In this document: in pieces, positions 9,052 to 18,043 of the stretch | How the letters are laid out: every line of letters begins with the position of its first letter | How positions within the stretch are numbered: position 1 is the stretch's first letter | Origin: a virus | Reading direction: 5' to 3' (one strand) | IMG/VR virus record: IMGVR_UViG_3300024507_000369 | Location: 1 to 64,000 of that record | Length of the DNA: 64,000 nucleotides | The notes under the pieces: generated by a model | The model's input: the letters and a program-made list of their open reading frames with translations, nothing else | Databases searched by the model: none | Told to the model about the DNA's origin: nothing | Translations under genes and position numbers: made by a program

Positions 9052-9103
9052 TTGCGTTTACCTTTTTTACTAAAGTGATTTTTGGGTTTGATTAATATTA
9101 AGT

Positions 9104-10258
9104 TCAGTTTTTGGCGACTGCCTGAAGAGTTCTTAGGTAGGTAGCCATTTGACCGGAAATTACTTCAGGTGCTGGATCCATACCATCCGACAAAGTTTCA
9201 GTTCTGGCCTGTGGAGAAACTACTCTTGAAGGAAAATATGATTCCTTCAAAGTCTCCAGCTTTTCACGATATTTTGCTTCACTTTCAAACTCAACACTTT
9301 CGGCAAGTGAAGCGAGCTTGTCTTTCTGAGTGTCTGCTAGACCTTCAGCGACTTCTTCAAAGATTCCATCAGCAACCGACTCTGCGAGACGCTTGTTAAG
9401 TGAAATGTTCTTCTCAATTTGCTCGTTGAGTTTTGTCTCCATTTCATCAAGTTTTTCTACCATGCTTTCAAGCACATTATATTTATCTTCAGGGATTGAT
9501 ACATAATGTTCTTCAAAAAGACCCTTCATTCCTGCAAGGAATGATTCGGTCATTTCGGTCTTAAGACCGCTTTCAACTGCAAGAATATTTTCTTGCATCC
9601 ACTCTTCAGATACATACTCAAGGTATGCATCTACGCGCTCCGAAAGTTCAGTTTTAATTTCTTGAACTTCTTCTGCAAGAGCAGCAACATACTGCTCTTC
9701 AAGTGCTTCTTTAATATCAGAAACTTTGGAACGAAGAGCAGCTTCAAAAATGGTTCTTGCTTTTTCTTGGAACTCTTCGGAGAGTTCTTCGCCAGCAAGC
9801 AGAGCATTAACATCTTCTTCGATGCTAAACTCTTCTTCCATTTCTTCTTCTTCTTCTCCTTCCTCTTCTTCCTTCTTTTTGCCTTTCTTACCGCCTTCTT
9901 CTTCCTCTTCTCCTTCCTCTTCTTCCTTAGCGGCTTCTAGGAGCTCTTCATCTTCATCATACTCAAGTTCTTCATCTTCCTTAACACCTTTCATTGCTTC
10001 CGCAGGTTTAGCACCTTTGTTGACAACATCCTTAACTTGCTTAAGGGTTCCTCCAGGTGTTTTAAGTTTTGCAGAATCATCATCTGGACGGTAGTTGGAA
10101 GGATCTGGACCTCCAAGATCTTCCCATCCGCCCGTTTGTCCATCAGGAATATTGCCTGATAGGTTTGGCATTGCTTCTCCAGCCTTTGCATTTGCATTAA
10201 CGGCGGTTTTGGATTGCTTAGTGCCTACTTCCATTTCTTGTAAATCTCCACGAGACAT
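9104..10258 (-). CDS. 22: Prohead core scaffold gp22
   Basis: 384 residues, longer than T4 gp22 (269). An extremely acidic, low-complexity segment lies around residues 97-150 (runs of Glu with a Lys-rich insert), followed by a long helical region. This composition and the position between gp21 and gp23 identify the scaffolding core protein, which is degraded by gp21 during head maturation. A perfect TATAAATA octamer lies 40 bp upstream. Confidence 0.93.
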   Translation of the reverse strand: MSRGDLQEMEVGTKQSKTAVNANAKAGEAMPNLSGNIPDGQTGGWEDLGGPDPSNYRPDDDSAKLKTPGGTLKQVKDVVNKGAKPAEAMKGVKEDEELEYDEDEELLEAAKEEEEGEEEEEGGKKGKKKEEEEGEEEEEMEEEFSIEEDVNALLAGEELSEEFQEKARTIFEAALRSKVSDIKEALEEQYVAALAEEVQEIKTELSERVDAYLEYVSEEWMQENILAVESGLKTEMTESFLAGMKGLFEEHYVSIPEDKYNVLESMVEKLDEMETKLNEQIEKNISLNKRLAESVADGIFEEVAEGLADTQKDKLASLAESVEFESEAKYREKLETLKESYFPSRVVSPQARTETLSDGMDPAPEVISGQMATYLRTLQAVAKN

Positions 10259-10297
10259 TTGAACTCTCCGATTAACCTTAGTAATTTAATCTATATT

Positions 10298-10305
10298 TAT
10301 TTATA
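10298..10305 (-). promoter_or_regulatory. Late promoter octamer (TATAAATA) for gp22-gp23
   Basis: A perfect T4-type late octamer on the minus strand, 40 bp before the gp22 ATG, in the gp21-gp22 gap. Confidence 0.75.
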
Positions 10306-10315
10306 AATTAATAAA

Positions 10316-10969
10316 TTACAATGAATTTAAAAACTCATTGAATAATTTAATTTTATGTTCTTCTAGTATTCTTTGATCAACTAGAGCATTAATTTTTCTT
10401 TTGGTATTCTCTGCTAATTTCTCTCGCAAAATACCACCATCCCAAATCCACTCTTTACCTTCCATAATTCCCTGAACAAAAGCGTCAGGTGCAGAAGGAT
10501 CTGCAACAATATCTGCTGCAGTTGCAAGCATAAAATCTTCACCAACTTCTTTAAATCCTTTAGTATTTTCTCTTAAAGAACCAATTCCACGAGATGAAAC
10601 ACCAAGAGTCACTCCATCTTTGAGAAGTGATTCGGCAATTTTACCCATTGGAGTGGATAAAATTTGTGCCTTACCAATAAAGTTATTACCACTTTGCTTG
10701 AGTTCTGTAATTTTATGAGAAACTCTATCAAGATTTACAGTAGGTCCATCTGGATGACCTAATTCGCCAAGTGCTCTACCTTTTTGAACATAATTTTCAT
10801 TATAACGGTTAACTTCTCTTTCCATAATTTGGAAAGGATACATTCTACCATTACGATTAACACATTCACTTTGGAGGAAAACTCCCTGAATATAAAGTTG
10901 TTTTTTACCACCTACAGTTTCGGTGATAACTTCTACTTTTTCTACTTCTTCTCTGATAAGTTTCATCAT
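10316..10969 (-). CDS. 21: Prohead maturation protease gp21
   Basis: A 217-residue serine protease of the T4 prohead family (T4: 212). GRALGELGHPDGPTVNLDRV is followed by VSHKI with His85, the same number as the T4 catalytic His. LGVSSRGIGS at 122-131 holds the candidate nucleophile Ser. It cleaves gp22, gp23 and other head proteins after LxE/IxE. ATG ATG at the start overlaps the upstream stop (ATGATGA context); either Met may be used. Confidence 0.96.
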   Translation of the reverse strand: MMKLIREEVEKVEVITETVGGKKQLYIQGVFLQSECVNRNGRMYPFQIMEREVNRYNENYVQKGRALGELGHPDGPTVNLDRVSHKITELKQSGNNFIGKAQILSTPMGKIAESLLKDGVTLGVSSRGIGSLRENTKGFKEVGEDFMLATAADIVADPSAPDAFVQGIMEGKEWIWDGGILREKLAENTKRKINALVDQRILEEHKIKLFNEFLNSL

Positions 10970-11517
10970 GCTTGTCCTGAGATTTGTACTTGTTGGTAAT
11001 AAAGAGTTCCTGAACCGACACCATATGCAGAAACTTTATTTGAAATCGAAACACTAGCATCTGTTGGGGCAAATGCAGTTAAAATTCCACTAGAGTTATT
11101 ATCTACGGTCATTCTTGTTTGATAATAACCATTTATACCGGCACTCGTATCAACTGACAAAACTTGTTTATGAGTGAAATCATAATATGACTGACCACCA
11201 ACTGTTAAAGATACATAATCACCAACCCCAAATGGAACTTGAGTTCCTTCTGGAACAATAATAGTTGTTGTTGTACCTGTAGTAACTCCAACAACTTTAT
11301 TTGATGCTTTAGTCAATGCAAGAGTTTCTGATCCACCAGAAGAAATATAATAATCAGTGGAAGTTGCTGAAGGATTTCCTCCCACAGAAATATGAGCTGC
11401 TCCTCCAACAGCAACCACTCTCAAAACACTTGATTGTACTGAAAATGCAGATGATGTTGTTGCAGCACCTGCAGTAAATGTAAATGAGGAACCTGCCCCA
11501 ACTGGTCTGTGAGCCAT
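10966..11517 (-). CDS. Virion structural protein, small beta-rich
   Basis: 183 residues, rich in Gly, Ser, Thr and Val, with no charged core, predicted to be all beta. Motif QSSVLRVVAVGGAAHISVG near residues 28-46, then SGGSETLALTKAS. Similar proteins occur in head gene clusters of marine phages; decoration or head-fibre roles are plausible but unproven. It has its own late octamer 25 bp upstream and overlaps gp21 by a few bases. Confidence 0.75.
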   Translation of the reverse strand: MAHRPVGAGSSFTFTAGAATTSSAFSVQSSVLRVVAVGGAAHISVGGNPSATSTDYYISSGGSETLALTKASNKVVGVTTGTTTTIIVPEGTQVPFGVGDYVSLTVGGQSYYDFTHKQVLSVDTSAGINGYYQTRMTVDNNSSGILTAFAPTDASVSISNKVSAYGVGSGTLYYQQVQISGQA

Positions 11518-11541
11518 TATTTTTAATAATACACTTTTAGT

Positions 11542-11549
11542 TATTTATT
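11542..11549 (-). promoter_or_regulatory. Late promoter octamer (AATAAATA)
   Basis: AATAAATA on the minus strand, 25 bp before the 183-residue structural gene that heads the gp21 unit. Confidence 0.6.
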
Positions 11550-11555
11550 ATTTAA

Positions 11556-12881
11556 TCAAGTTAAGTCATAAAAACTCAAAGCACCAATACAATTTCCACT
11601 TCCAGAAATTGCTCTAACTGCTAATGTAAATGTGTCACTAACTTTTGCTTGAGTTCTTCCAAGTTGTAAATCCCAATTATATTCTGTATTTTCGTTTAAA
11701 GCAGTTGATGCTTTATTTGCAGATGAAATATATTCTGCTCTAACAACTGTTCCACCAGACATAGAAGTTGCAGTTGTATTTTGCTCCACATTTGGAGATG
11801 AAGAATTTACCCAACTTCCGCCACTGAGAGTTGCATTTTTAATGAGAGCGACTTCATAATAAACTGATGTTGCACTATCTGGAAGTGCATTAATTTGATT
11901 CGGAAGAATAACTGCATCTTCTCTTCCTGCTTTGAGACGAATACTTACAAGAGGAATAAAAGTTGTAGATGCTACTGAAACTAGTGCATCTTGTCTTGCT
12001 ACATCTGATGCAACCCTTTTTTCATAACCACCATTAGATTGAATAGAAACGCATATCTGTTTCATTGTTGATGTAGATGTTGTGACTCCAGTGTTTAATA
12101 TTTCATATCTAACTGGAAGTGTAGCAGTTGTCATATATGTACTATTAATTGTATTTGCATGATTAAAGATATGAGTAATATGAAAATTACCATCCTTATT
12201 TACAAATCCGCAACGAACTGCACCAACACCTAACCACTCATATTCGGTGAACATAATTTGTGCCATTGATAAATCCAATCTATGTCCACTTGAATTTTTA
12301 GATGTTGTTCCCACTCCAACACCATCATAAGTATCAATATTCCATTCGGATTGTGGAACTTTAATTTCTGTGCTAATACCAGATCTTTCAGTTCTCATTA
12401 CCCAGTATACTGTGGTAATTCCAGTAGAATCAGTTGCTTGTTCTAAAACTACGCCATTTGTTGATGATGCATAACCAACTCTTTGAGTAAGATTTGCTTT
12501 TGGTGATGCCATTACAAATGTTTGAAAAACTTGTAATGCTTTACCAGGTTGATATGAAAATACTCTTTTACTTTCTCTTACAATAGAACAACCTGCAGTA
12601 GTACCAATTCCTAATGTTGCAGTACTTTGATGTGTTATAATTCCAACAGTAGATCCTGCTCCAAGAATTACATCATCAAAATCACCATCTTGAGAATATC
12701 TATGAGTTGAGTCAAAAAGAGTAAATGGTTGTGATACTTTTAATCTACCAAAAAGATCTCCTGAAAATCCTTGACCTAATGGATCAAAAATATTTCCAAA
12801 TTTATCTGCTTGTAAAAAAACCTCAAAAAGACTTCTTTCTTGGTTCAAATAATCTTGAGTATTCTTATTCCACTGAGCCAT
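11556..12881 (-). CDS. Virion structural protein of unknown role between gp68 and gp21
   Basis: 441 residues. Begins MAQWNKNTQDYLNQERSLFE, then beta-rich with many GVG/GIGTT turns and a late HITHIFNHANT segment. There is no T4 counterpart at this position. Its composition is like the tail/fibre proteins of this phage and neighbours are head-assembly genes, so I infer a head-associated structural or decoration protein. It starts 3 bp after the gp68-like stop. Confidence 0.7.
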   Translation of the reverse strand: MAQWNKNTQDYLNQERSLFEVFLQADKFGNIFDPLGQGFSGDLFGRLKVSQPFTLFDSTHRYSQDGDFDDVILGAGSTVGIITHQSTATLGIGTTAGCSIVRESKRVFSYQPGKALQVFQTFVMASPKANLTQRVGYASSTNGVVLEQATDSTGITTVYWVMRTERSGISTEIKVPQSEWNIDTYDGVGVGTTSKNSSGHRLDLSMAQIMFTEYEWLGVGAVRCGFVNKDGNFHITHIFNHANTINSTYMTTATLPVRYEILNTGVTTSTSTMKQICVSIQSNGGYEKRVASDVARQDALVSVASTTFIPLVSIRLKAGREDAVILPNQINALPDSATSVYYEVALIKNATLSGGSWVNSSSPNVEQNTTATSMSGGTVVRAEYISSANKASTALNENTEYNWDLQLGRTQAKVSDTFTLAVRAISGSGNCIGALSFYDLT

Positions 12882-12884
12882 TTA

Positions 12885-13205
12885 TCAATCAATCCATTCT
12901 AATTTTGATGGGTGGTATCTGCTTGCTTTTTTAATATTGCAGTTCTTTTCTGCAATTGGATAAATCTGGTGAACAATTGCACCTGGATATTCTGCTTGCA
13001 ATTCTTCACCTAAAGATTGTTTTGATGGAATACCAGTTCTGCTGGTCAATTCCATCCTATAAAGACTTCCATTCCATACTACATCTGCAACATATCCTTC
13101 ACCAACTGATTGTTGTTCTGGTTGAGAAGAATTGATGTAAAGATTTCCGTTAAAATCTCCGGAAATATTTACTGATTCTGAGATGAATTGTTGAAATGAT
13201 TTCAT
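12885..13205 (-). CDS. 68: gp68-like prohead core protein
   Basis: 106 residues in the T4 gene 68 position (after gp67). MKSFQQFISES at the N-terminus is the usual cyanophage opening; this short helix recurs at the start of prohead core proteins. Residues from about 45 to 80 (WNGSLYRMELTS, then GIPSKQSLGEELQAEYPGAI) match a segment of the 662-residue protein at 19706-21694. Overlaps the gp67 stop by 4 bp. Confidence 0.7.
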   Translation of the reverse strand: MKSFQQFISESVNISGDFNGNLYINSSQPEQQSVGEGYVADVVWNGSLYRMELTSRTGIPSKQSLGEELQAEYPGAIVHQIYPIAEKNCNIKKASRYHPSKLEWID

Positions 13206-13378
13206 TGTTCCTCTTCTACTTCTCCAGAAAACATTGAAACTGCAACAGAAGGTCGGAAAGAATCTATTTTTTCTGCTGATTTTGTGAATAAAAGTTCTTT
13301 AATTTTGTCGCTAATCTGAGAAGGTGATTCGTCAGAGACAATCATATCCATAAGATCATCCATTTTTAATAAACTCAT
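13202..13378 (-). CDS. 67: gp67-like prohead core protein
   Basis: Found by hand translation: 58 residues, MSLLKMDDLMDMIVSDESPS to SGEVEEEQ. It is small and acidic, between portal gp20 and gp68, as in T4 and cyanophages. The role is part of the scaffold core that shapes the prohead. ATGA overlap with the next gene. Late octamer 15 bp upstream. Confidence 0.8.
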   Translation of the reverse strand: MSLLKMDDLMDMIVSDESPSQISDKIKELLFTKSAEKIDSFRPSVAVSMFSGEVEEEQ

Positions 13379-13391
13379 AAGTAATCTCTAG

Positions 13392-13399
13392 TATTTATT
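13392..13399 (-). promoter_or_regulatory. Late promoter octamer (AATAAATA) for gp67
   Basis: AATAAATA on the minus strand, overlapping the gp20 stop and 14 bp upstream of the gp67 ATG. Confidence 0.5.
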
Positions 13400-15092
13400 A
13401 AATTTCTCCACCCTTAGGCATTTCTGCAATTTTACCACTTGCTTCGGTGGCAGCACCTTGAGCATCTAAATTTGGTTCCATCACTGGTTGTCCCAAATTC
13501 ATTCCTGCAGGTTGTTGTCCAGGTTCTAATGGCATACCTGTCATTGGATCTATTGGTGCATTTGGATCTGGAATAATACCATCTTTAATTTCTTTTTTCA
13601 TAATTTTATCCTGCTCAAGAATTTCTTCATCAGTTTGACGAAGAATCTTTCTTCTCAAATAATCTTGAGAAAAATACTTTCCAACATAAGGTTCTGCAAT
13701 CTGAACCATATTCAATCTTTCATTGAGTAACTCAGCATCCTTGAGTTCAGCAAAGTGATTATCATATAAGAAGTCATATTGAATATGCTCACTCATAATT
13801 TCCCAGTCTTCTGGAGTGATAATATTTTTGAGAATCAATTGCGTTCTCAACATATCATGGAACATGTATGAGAATCTTTTTCTCAAACGAGCAACAAACT
13901 TGCTAAACTTAACTTCATCTCTCAGAATTTCTGATGACCGACCAAGATTAAATCCACCTTCTCCATCCATTCTTGATGGTGGGACATTTAGTGAACGATA
14001 AAGTTTCTTCTTAAAATATTCAATATCTGTAATCTCTCCAAGGTTTTGACCACCAGGAAGTGTAGAGATTTCAGTTCCTCTACCACCTTCTCTTCTTGGG
14101 AGCCAGAAGTCCTCAAGCATTGCCATGAATTTTTTATCATCGCGAATTTCTCCGGTGCTTGCATCATATACCAGTTTATTGCGATAACGCATCATAACAT
14201 CACGAAGATATTGTTCCGCCTTAACCTTTGGTAGATTACCTACATCAATATAAAAAATTCTTCTTTCTGGCGCACGAGACAGACGATAAATTACCAGTGA
14301 GTCTTCAATCATTCGCAGTTGATTGAGGGACTTGATTGCTTTATGAAGATATGAAAGTGTTGATCCCTTATTCCTATCTACAAGACCTGAGGTGCAATAT
14401 GTGATAGAATCCTTTGACATTTTAATTCCAGTATTTCCACCTAAAGAAGATGGATTTGTGGTTGGATATGTCATCTTTGGATTATAGATGAAATATTCCT
14501 CAATTTCAGGAAACTCATAATCCATTGGATTATCAGCATTTATATTAGACAGTCTATATCTGTTGTTATCTTTCTCATTCTTTTTATGTTGTCTCACATA
14601 ACGCATTTTAATTGCGTCTATGTAACGAAGTTCTTGAATTCCTTCTTGTGGATTCTTTAGATCAATTACTTTGTGATAAAATAACCTTCCATCAATATAC
14701 CAATTCCTATAAATTTCGTGAGATTTTTTATCAAAATCTAAAAGTGATAAAATATGTTTGAATTCTTGTCGTATTTTATTCTTAATACCATCACTAGCGT
14801 TCAGATTTGAAAGTTCAATTTCTACTGGACTGTCATTTGTATCCGACACTATGGCTTCATTTACAATATCTTCAATGGCACTATCACACTCTGGATGAAG
14901 TGCCATTTCACGATATCTTTTAATTAAATCAAATTCAGTTCTATAAACACCTTCAATATCTACATATGAACCAAAAAAACCACTACTCAAGTAGTGGTCT
15001 GACCCATCCTCATTATTTGGAGGAACGGGAGAGACCGTACTTGGAGATAGTGGTTCATTATCCTCAATAGAGAATCCAAATAATTTTGACAT
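13398..15092 (-). CDS. 20: Portal vertex protein gp20
   Basis: 564 residues (T4: 524). Typical cyanophage portal stretches include VDIEGVYRTEFDLIKRYREM, then IYRLSRAPERRIFYIDVGNL and SEILRDEVKFSKFVARLRKR. Twelve copies form the DNA entry ring and head-assembly initiator, and the protein binds gp17 during packaging. The C-terminal 60 residues are Pro/Gly-rich and disordered. Confidence 0.98.
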   Translation of the reverse strand: MSKLFGFSIEDNEPLSPSTVSPVPPNNEDGSDHYLSSGFFGSYVDIEGVYRTEFDLIKRYREMALHPECDSAIEDIVNEAIVSDTNDSPVEIELSNLNASDGIKNKIRQEFKHILSLLDFDKKSHEIYRNWYIDGRLFYHKVIDLKNPQEGIQELRYIDAIKMRYVRQHKKNEKDNNRYRLSNINADNPMDYEFPEIEEYFIYNPKMTYPTTNPSSLGGNTGIKMSKDSITYCTSGLVDRNKGSTLSYLHKAIKSLNQLRMIEDSLVIYRLSRAPERRIFYIDVGNLPKVKAEQYLRDVMMRYRNKLVYDASTGEIRDDKKFMAMLEDFWLPRREGGRGTEISTLPGGQNLGEITDIEYFKKKLYRSLNVPPSRMDGEGGFNLGRSSEILRDEVKFSKFVARLRKRFSYMFHDMLRTQLILKNIITPEDWEIMSEHIQYDFLYDNHFAELKDAELLNERLNMVQIAEPYVGKYFSQDYLRRKILRQTDEEILEQDKIMKKEIKDGIIPDPNAPIDPMTGMPLEPGQQPAGMNLGQPVMEPNLDAQGAATEASGKIAEMPKGGEI

Positions 15093-15116
15093 GATTTATT
15101 GAAATTGGTTTCTGAC

Positions 15117-15124
15117 TATTTATC
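15117..15124 (-). promoter_or_regulatory. Late promoter octamer (GATAAATA) for gp20
   Basis: GATAAATA on the minus strand, 25 bp before the gp20 ATG and overlapping the gp19 stop. Confidence 0.55.
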
Positions 15125-15773
15125 AGCTAATTTGAACACCAGTTGCATCATTTCTAGCTGGACCTTTTCCTGCACTCCAGTATTGAACTTGGAACTCTAC
15201 AGTATATTCTTCAATTGCATCTGAAGAATCATATGAAAGATCAATTGCAGAAATTGCAGTTGGGAAAATTCCATCAAATTTGTAAGTTCTTAATGGAGTA
15301 ACATCAACAGAAGGTTGTGCAGCACCACCATTATTTGTGGTAGAAAATCTTCCCTTATCATATCCTCTGCCAAGTTGGTGTACAAAGGCATCGGTCATAT
15401 AGGAACTTGGATTAGTAGCACCGCTATTATTATCAAGTTTGCTGATATTATTCATCCACAATTCAAAAGCACTTCTTAATTGGAAATCTTCATCATTGAT
15501 GATAGTGACTGTCCAAACATCGAAGGTTCTATCACCCGCAACTTTCAAAATTCTACCTCTAAAAGGTACATCAATTGAAGCAATATTTGAAGCAGGAAGA
15601 GCAGCTGCTTTACATAGAAACTTAAATGTTTCTATTTGATTGCTACTACCAGTTTTCCAAAAATTTGTTAATGGAGCTGGGAAAGATGGTATTTCAACTT
15701 CAAATAGATTAGGTCTTGCGCCACCTCCAGCAAGTCTTTCTTTAAAACCTGTGATTGTTCTGAGAGTAGACAT
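15123..15773 (-). CDS. 19: Tail tube protein gp19
   Basis: 216 residues (T4: 163). Aligns by eye with T4 gp19 through RPNLFEVEIPSFP, FKFLCKAAALPASNI, VAGDRTFDVWTVTIINDEDF and the C-terminal EEYTVEFQVQYWS. It forms the inner tube inside the sheath. A strong Shine-Dalgarno AGGAGG lies 7 bp before the ATG. Confidence 0.97.
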   Translation of the reverse strand: MSTLRTITGFKERLAGGGARPNLFEVEIPSFPAPLTNFWKTGSSNQIETFKFLCKAAALPASNIASIDVPFRGRILKVAGDRTFDVWTVTIINDEDFQLRSAFELWMNNISKLDNNSGATNPSSYMTDAFVHQLGRGYDKGRFSTTNNGGAAQPSVDVTPLRTYKFDGIFPTAISAIDLSYDSSDAIEEYTVEFQVQYWSAGKGPARNDATGVQIS

Positions 15774-15807
15774 TTTTTAGTTCCTCCTTTTGATTAATTT
15801 AAATTAA

Positions 15808-17991
15808 TTAAACTCTACCAGCAACTTCTTCAAAACTTACGCCTGTGCGCGTCGCTACAAATGTTAGAGTAACATAGTTAATTGATTTTGATGGTTTGAG
15901 GAAGATGTCTGCCCTAAACTCATTGTTGTCAATGACATCTGGAGTGTTGTTTGTTTCGTCGCAAATCACTAAGAAGTCGTAAATACCTCTCTTTGCTTGT
16001 ACATCGCGAAGATATGGTTCAACAATATTTACAAAGTTTGCCCTTGTAACTTGATCGTTGATTTCAAATAGTTGTGCTTGAGAAGCTTTTTCTAGAGATT
16101 GTTCAATGGTTAGGAACAATCTTCTAACATTAATTCTATCAAATGCTGAGGCATATGCTAGAGCAGTTTTATCGCCAAAGAGGTAAATGCCGATACCAGG
16201 TTGACTGATAATTGAGTTAACTCTGGAAGTGTAAAGCAGATCTCTTTGTGGTTTATTTGGATTATATGCAAGTTTAATTGCATTATTTAATACACCTCTT
16301 TGCTGACCAGCTGGTGAATACCATGGGAAGGAATTGATATTCGTTCTCATCATTAGACCAGCAATGTCTGCATTGCATGGTACATATCGGAAAAGGTTAT
16401 TAAACCTATCATAAGTGTACTTATATCCACTATCAAATACTGCATAAGATGAAGAGGAAAGTGCGCTGAAGAATCTAACTATGTTTGTTGTTTGTGTAGT
16501 AGTATTTGATAAATTAACTACGCCATCTCTGTGAGGAGAAATTACAGCAATACAATCTTTTCTACCTTCAGCAATTGATATTAACTTATTAGCTTTTGCT
16601 TGAGACTCGGATTCATTTGTAAGTCCAGGACCGTTGATCAGAAAATCAACCTGAACATCATCTTTGTTGGCAAAAAGATCATATGCAGTAGAAATATTTG
16701 ATAAAGTCGCTTGCATACCACCAGTAGAAGAATAATCAACACCACCAACAAGAGTGTAGGTTACATTTCCAATTGCACTATAAACTATGTTTTGTGCATC
16801 TTGTCCCCAAAGACCTTGTGATGTTGTATATGGGGTGTAACCCGAAGAGAATCCAGTTGCTTTTGGAGAGGTTCCATGATAAGAATCCGCACCATTAGAT
16901 GGATTATATCCAGCATAAATGTAGGATGAGAAATTTGATAAGAAATTTTTATACCAAATTTTCTGGGGGGAGTTTACGGAAGATACCGAATCTGCCGCTT
17001 TTGAAAGACTTAAATGCTTTTCAAGAACATTTCCCTGAACTCCAGTAATTGCGCCAGTATCATCAACGATTGCGATATGCATCGCATCATTCTTACCATT
17101 TCTCTGAATTGAATAATTATTTGAAATTGGCTTTGGAGCTATGGACTTCCAGTAAATTATAGAGTTTGTTAAACCAAGAGTTTGCTGATCATACCAATCT
17201 AATGCAGTAGCAACTGTAGATGTACCAGCAGTGGAACCTGAATTATTGACAAAAGTGAGAGTGTCTGATGCTTGGAAAGAATCTATTTCACTTCCTTGAG
17301 CATATGTTGTTGCAGTCTCCGTATTAGCGGCGGATACTCTGGATAGAATCTTTACATCTATACTACTGTTACCATTTGTTGCATCAGTAGTTACTCCAGT
17401 AATAATACCTTTTAAGTAACCATTAAATACGGATGTTGAACCTGCTCCAGCAAGAACTGCATTGCTAATTGGGGTTGTTATACCATATCCAACAATTGCT
17501 CCAATTGAACCTGGATTAGTTGATGCAATGGTAATTCTCTGATCTGCTAGATCGTCAATTAAACAAACTTTTAATTTGTTTCCCCATGATCCTGGGTTTT
17601 TTGCGGAAAATGTGAAATTTGTTGCTGTTGCCCAGTTAGCATTATAATCTTCATAATTTTTAATCTTTGCCGAAGAAGTAGAAGCTGCGCCAACTCCAGC
17701 ATTTGCATTATTTAAAGTAGCACCATCTGTTCTCACAACTTTCAAGATACCACCGTATGAAAGATAAGATGAAGCACTCATCCAATATTCATATTGAGCA
17801 TCAGTTGAAATTGGTTTGCCGAAAGTACTAATTAACTCCTGTTCGGTATTAATATCAATTGCTTGCTCAACTGGTCCGATTGCAAAGGGTCCAGCAATTG
17901 CACCAATATTATCTAATACATTTTCAGCTCTCCCGACTGTTAAATCAACTTCCCTAGTAATTACACCGGGAGACAATTGAGGAGTCGCCAT
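15808..17991 (-). CDS. 18: Contractile tail sheath gp18
   Basis: 727 residues (T4: 659). N-terminus LSPGVITREVDLTVGRAENV and the conserved C-terminal core FLTIEQSLEKASQAQLFEIN through the end are diagnostic. The middle (about residues 110-330) is a variable, surface-exposed insert rich in Ser, Thr and Gly. It is the polymer that contracts to drive the tube through the envelope. The gene is followed by gp19 and preceded by gp17. Confidence 0.98.
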   Translation of the reverse strand: MATPQLSPGVITREVDLTVGRAENVLDNIGAIAGPFAIGPVEQAIDINTEQELISTFGKPISTDAQYEYWMSASSYLSYGGILKVVRTDGATLNNANAGVGAASTSSAKIKNYEDYNANWATATNFTFSAKNPGSWGNKLKVCLIDDLADQRITIASTNPGSIGAIVGYGITTPISNAVLAGAGSTSVFNGYLKGIITGVTTDATNGNSSIDVKILSRVSAANTETATTYAQGSEIDSFQASDTLTFVNNSGSTAGTSTVATALDWYDQQTLGLTNSIIYWKSIAPKPISNNYSIQRNGKNDAMHIAIVDDTGAITGVQGNVLEKHLSLSKAADSVSSVNSPQKIWYKNFLSNFSSYIYAGYNPSNGADSYHGTSPKATGFSSGYTPYTTSQGLWGQDAQNIVYSAIGNVTYTLVGGVDYSSTGGMQATLSNISTAYDLFANKDDVQVDFLINGPGLTNESESQAKANKLISIAEGRKDCIAVISPHRDGVVNLSNTTTQTTNIVRFFSALSSSSYAVFDSGYKYTYDRFNNLFRYVPCNADIAGLMMRTNINSFPWYSPAGQQRGVLNNAIKLAYNPNKPQRDLLYTSRVNSIISQPGIGIYLFGDKTALAYASAFDRINVRRLFLTIEQSLEKASQAQLFEINDQVTRANFVNIVEPYLRDVQAKRGIYDFLVICDETNNTPDVIDNNEFRADIFLKPSKSINYVTLTFVATRTGVSFEEVAGRV

Positions 17992-18024
17992 GTTTTTCTC
18001 CGTAATCTCAGTTTATCTAAAAAA

Positions 18025-18032
18025 TATTTATT
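18025..18032 (-). promoter_or_regulatory. Late promoter octamer (AATAAATA) for gp18
   Basis: AATAAATA on the minus strand, 34 bp before the gp18 ATG in the gp17-gp18 gap. Confidence 0.6.
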
Positions 18033-18043
18033 AAAAAATTGAT

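Noticed and set aside
9593-10094. Plus-strand ORFs of Phe/Leu and Ser runs
   Set aside because: They mirror the Glu-rich codons of gp22 on the other strand.
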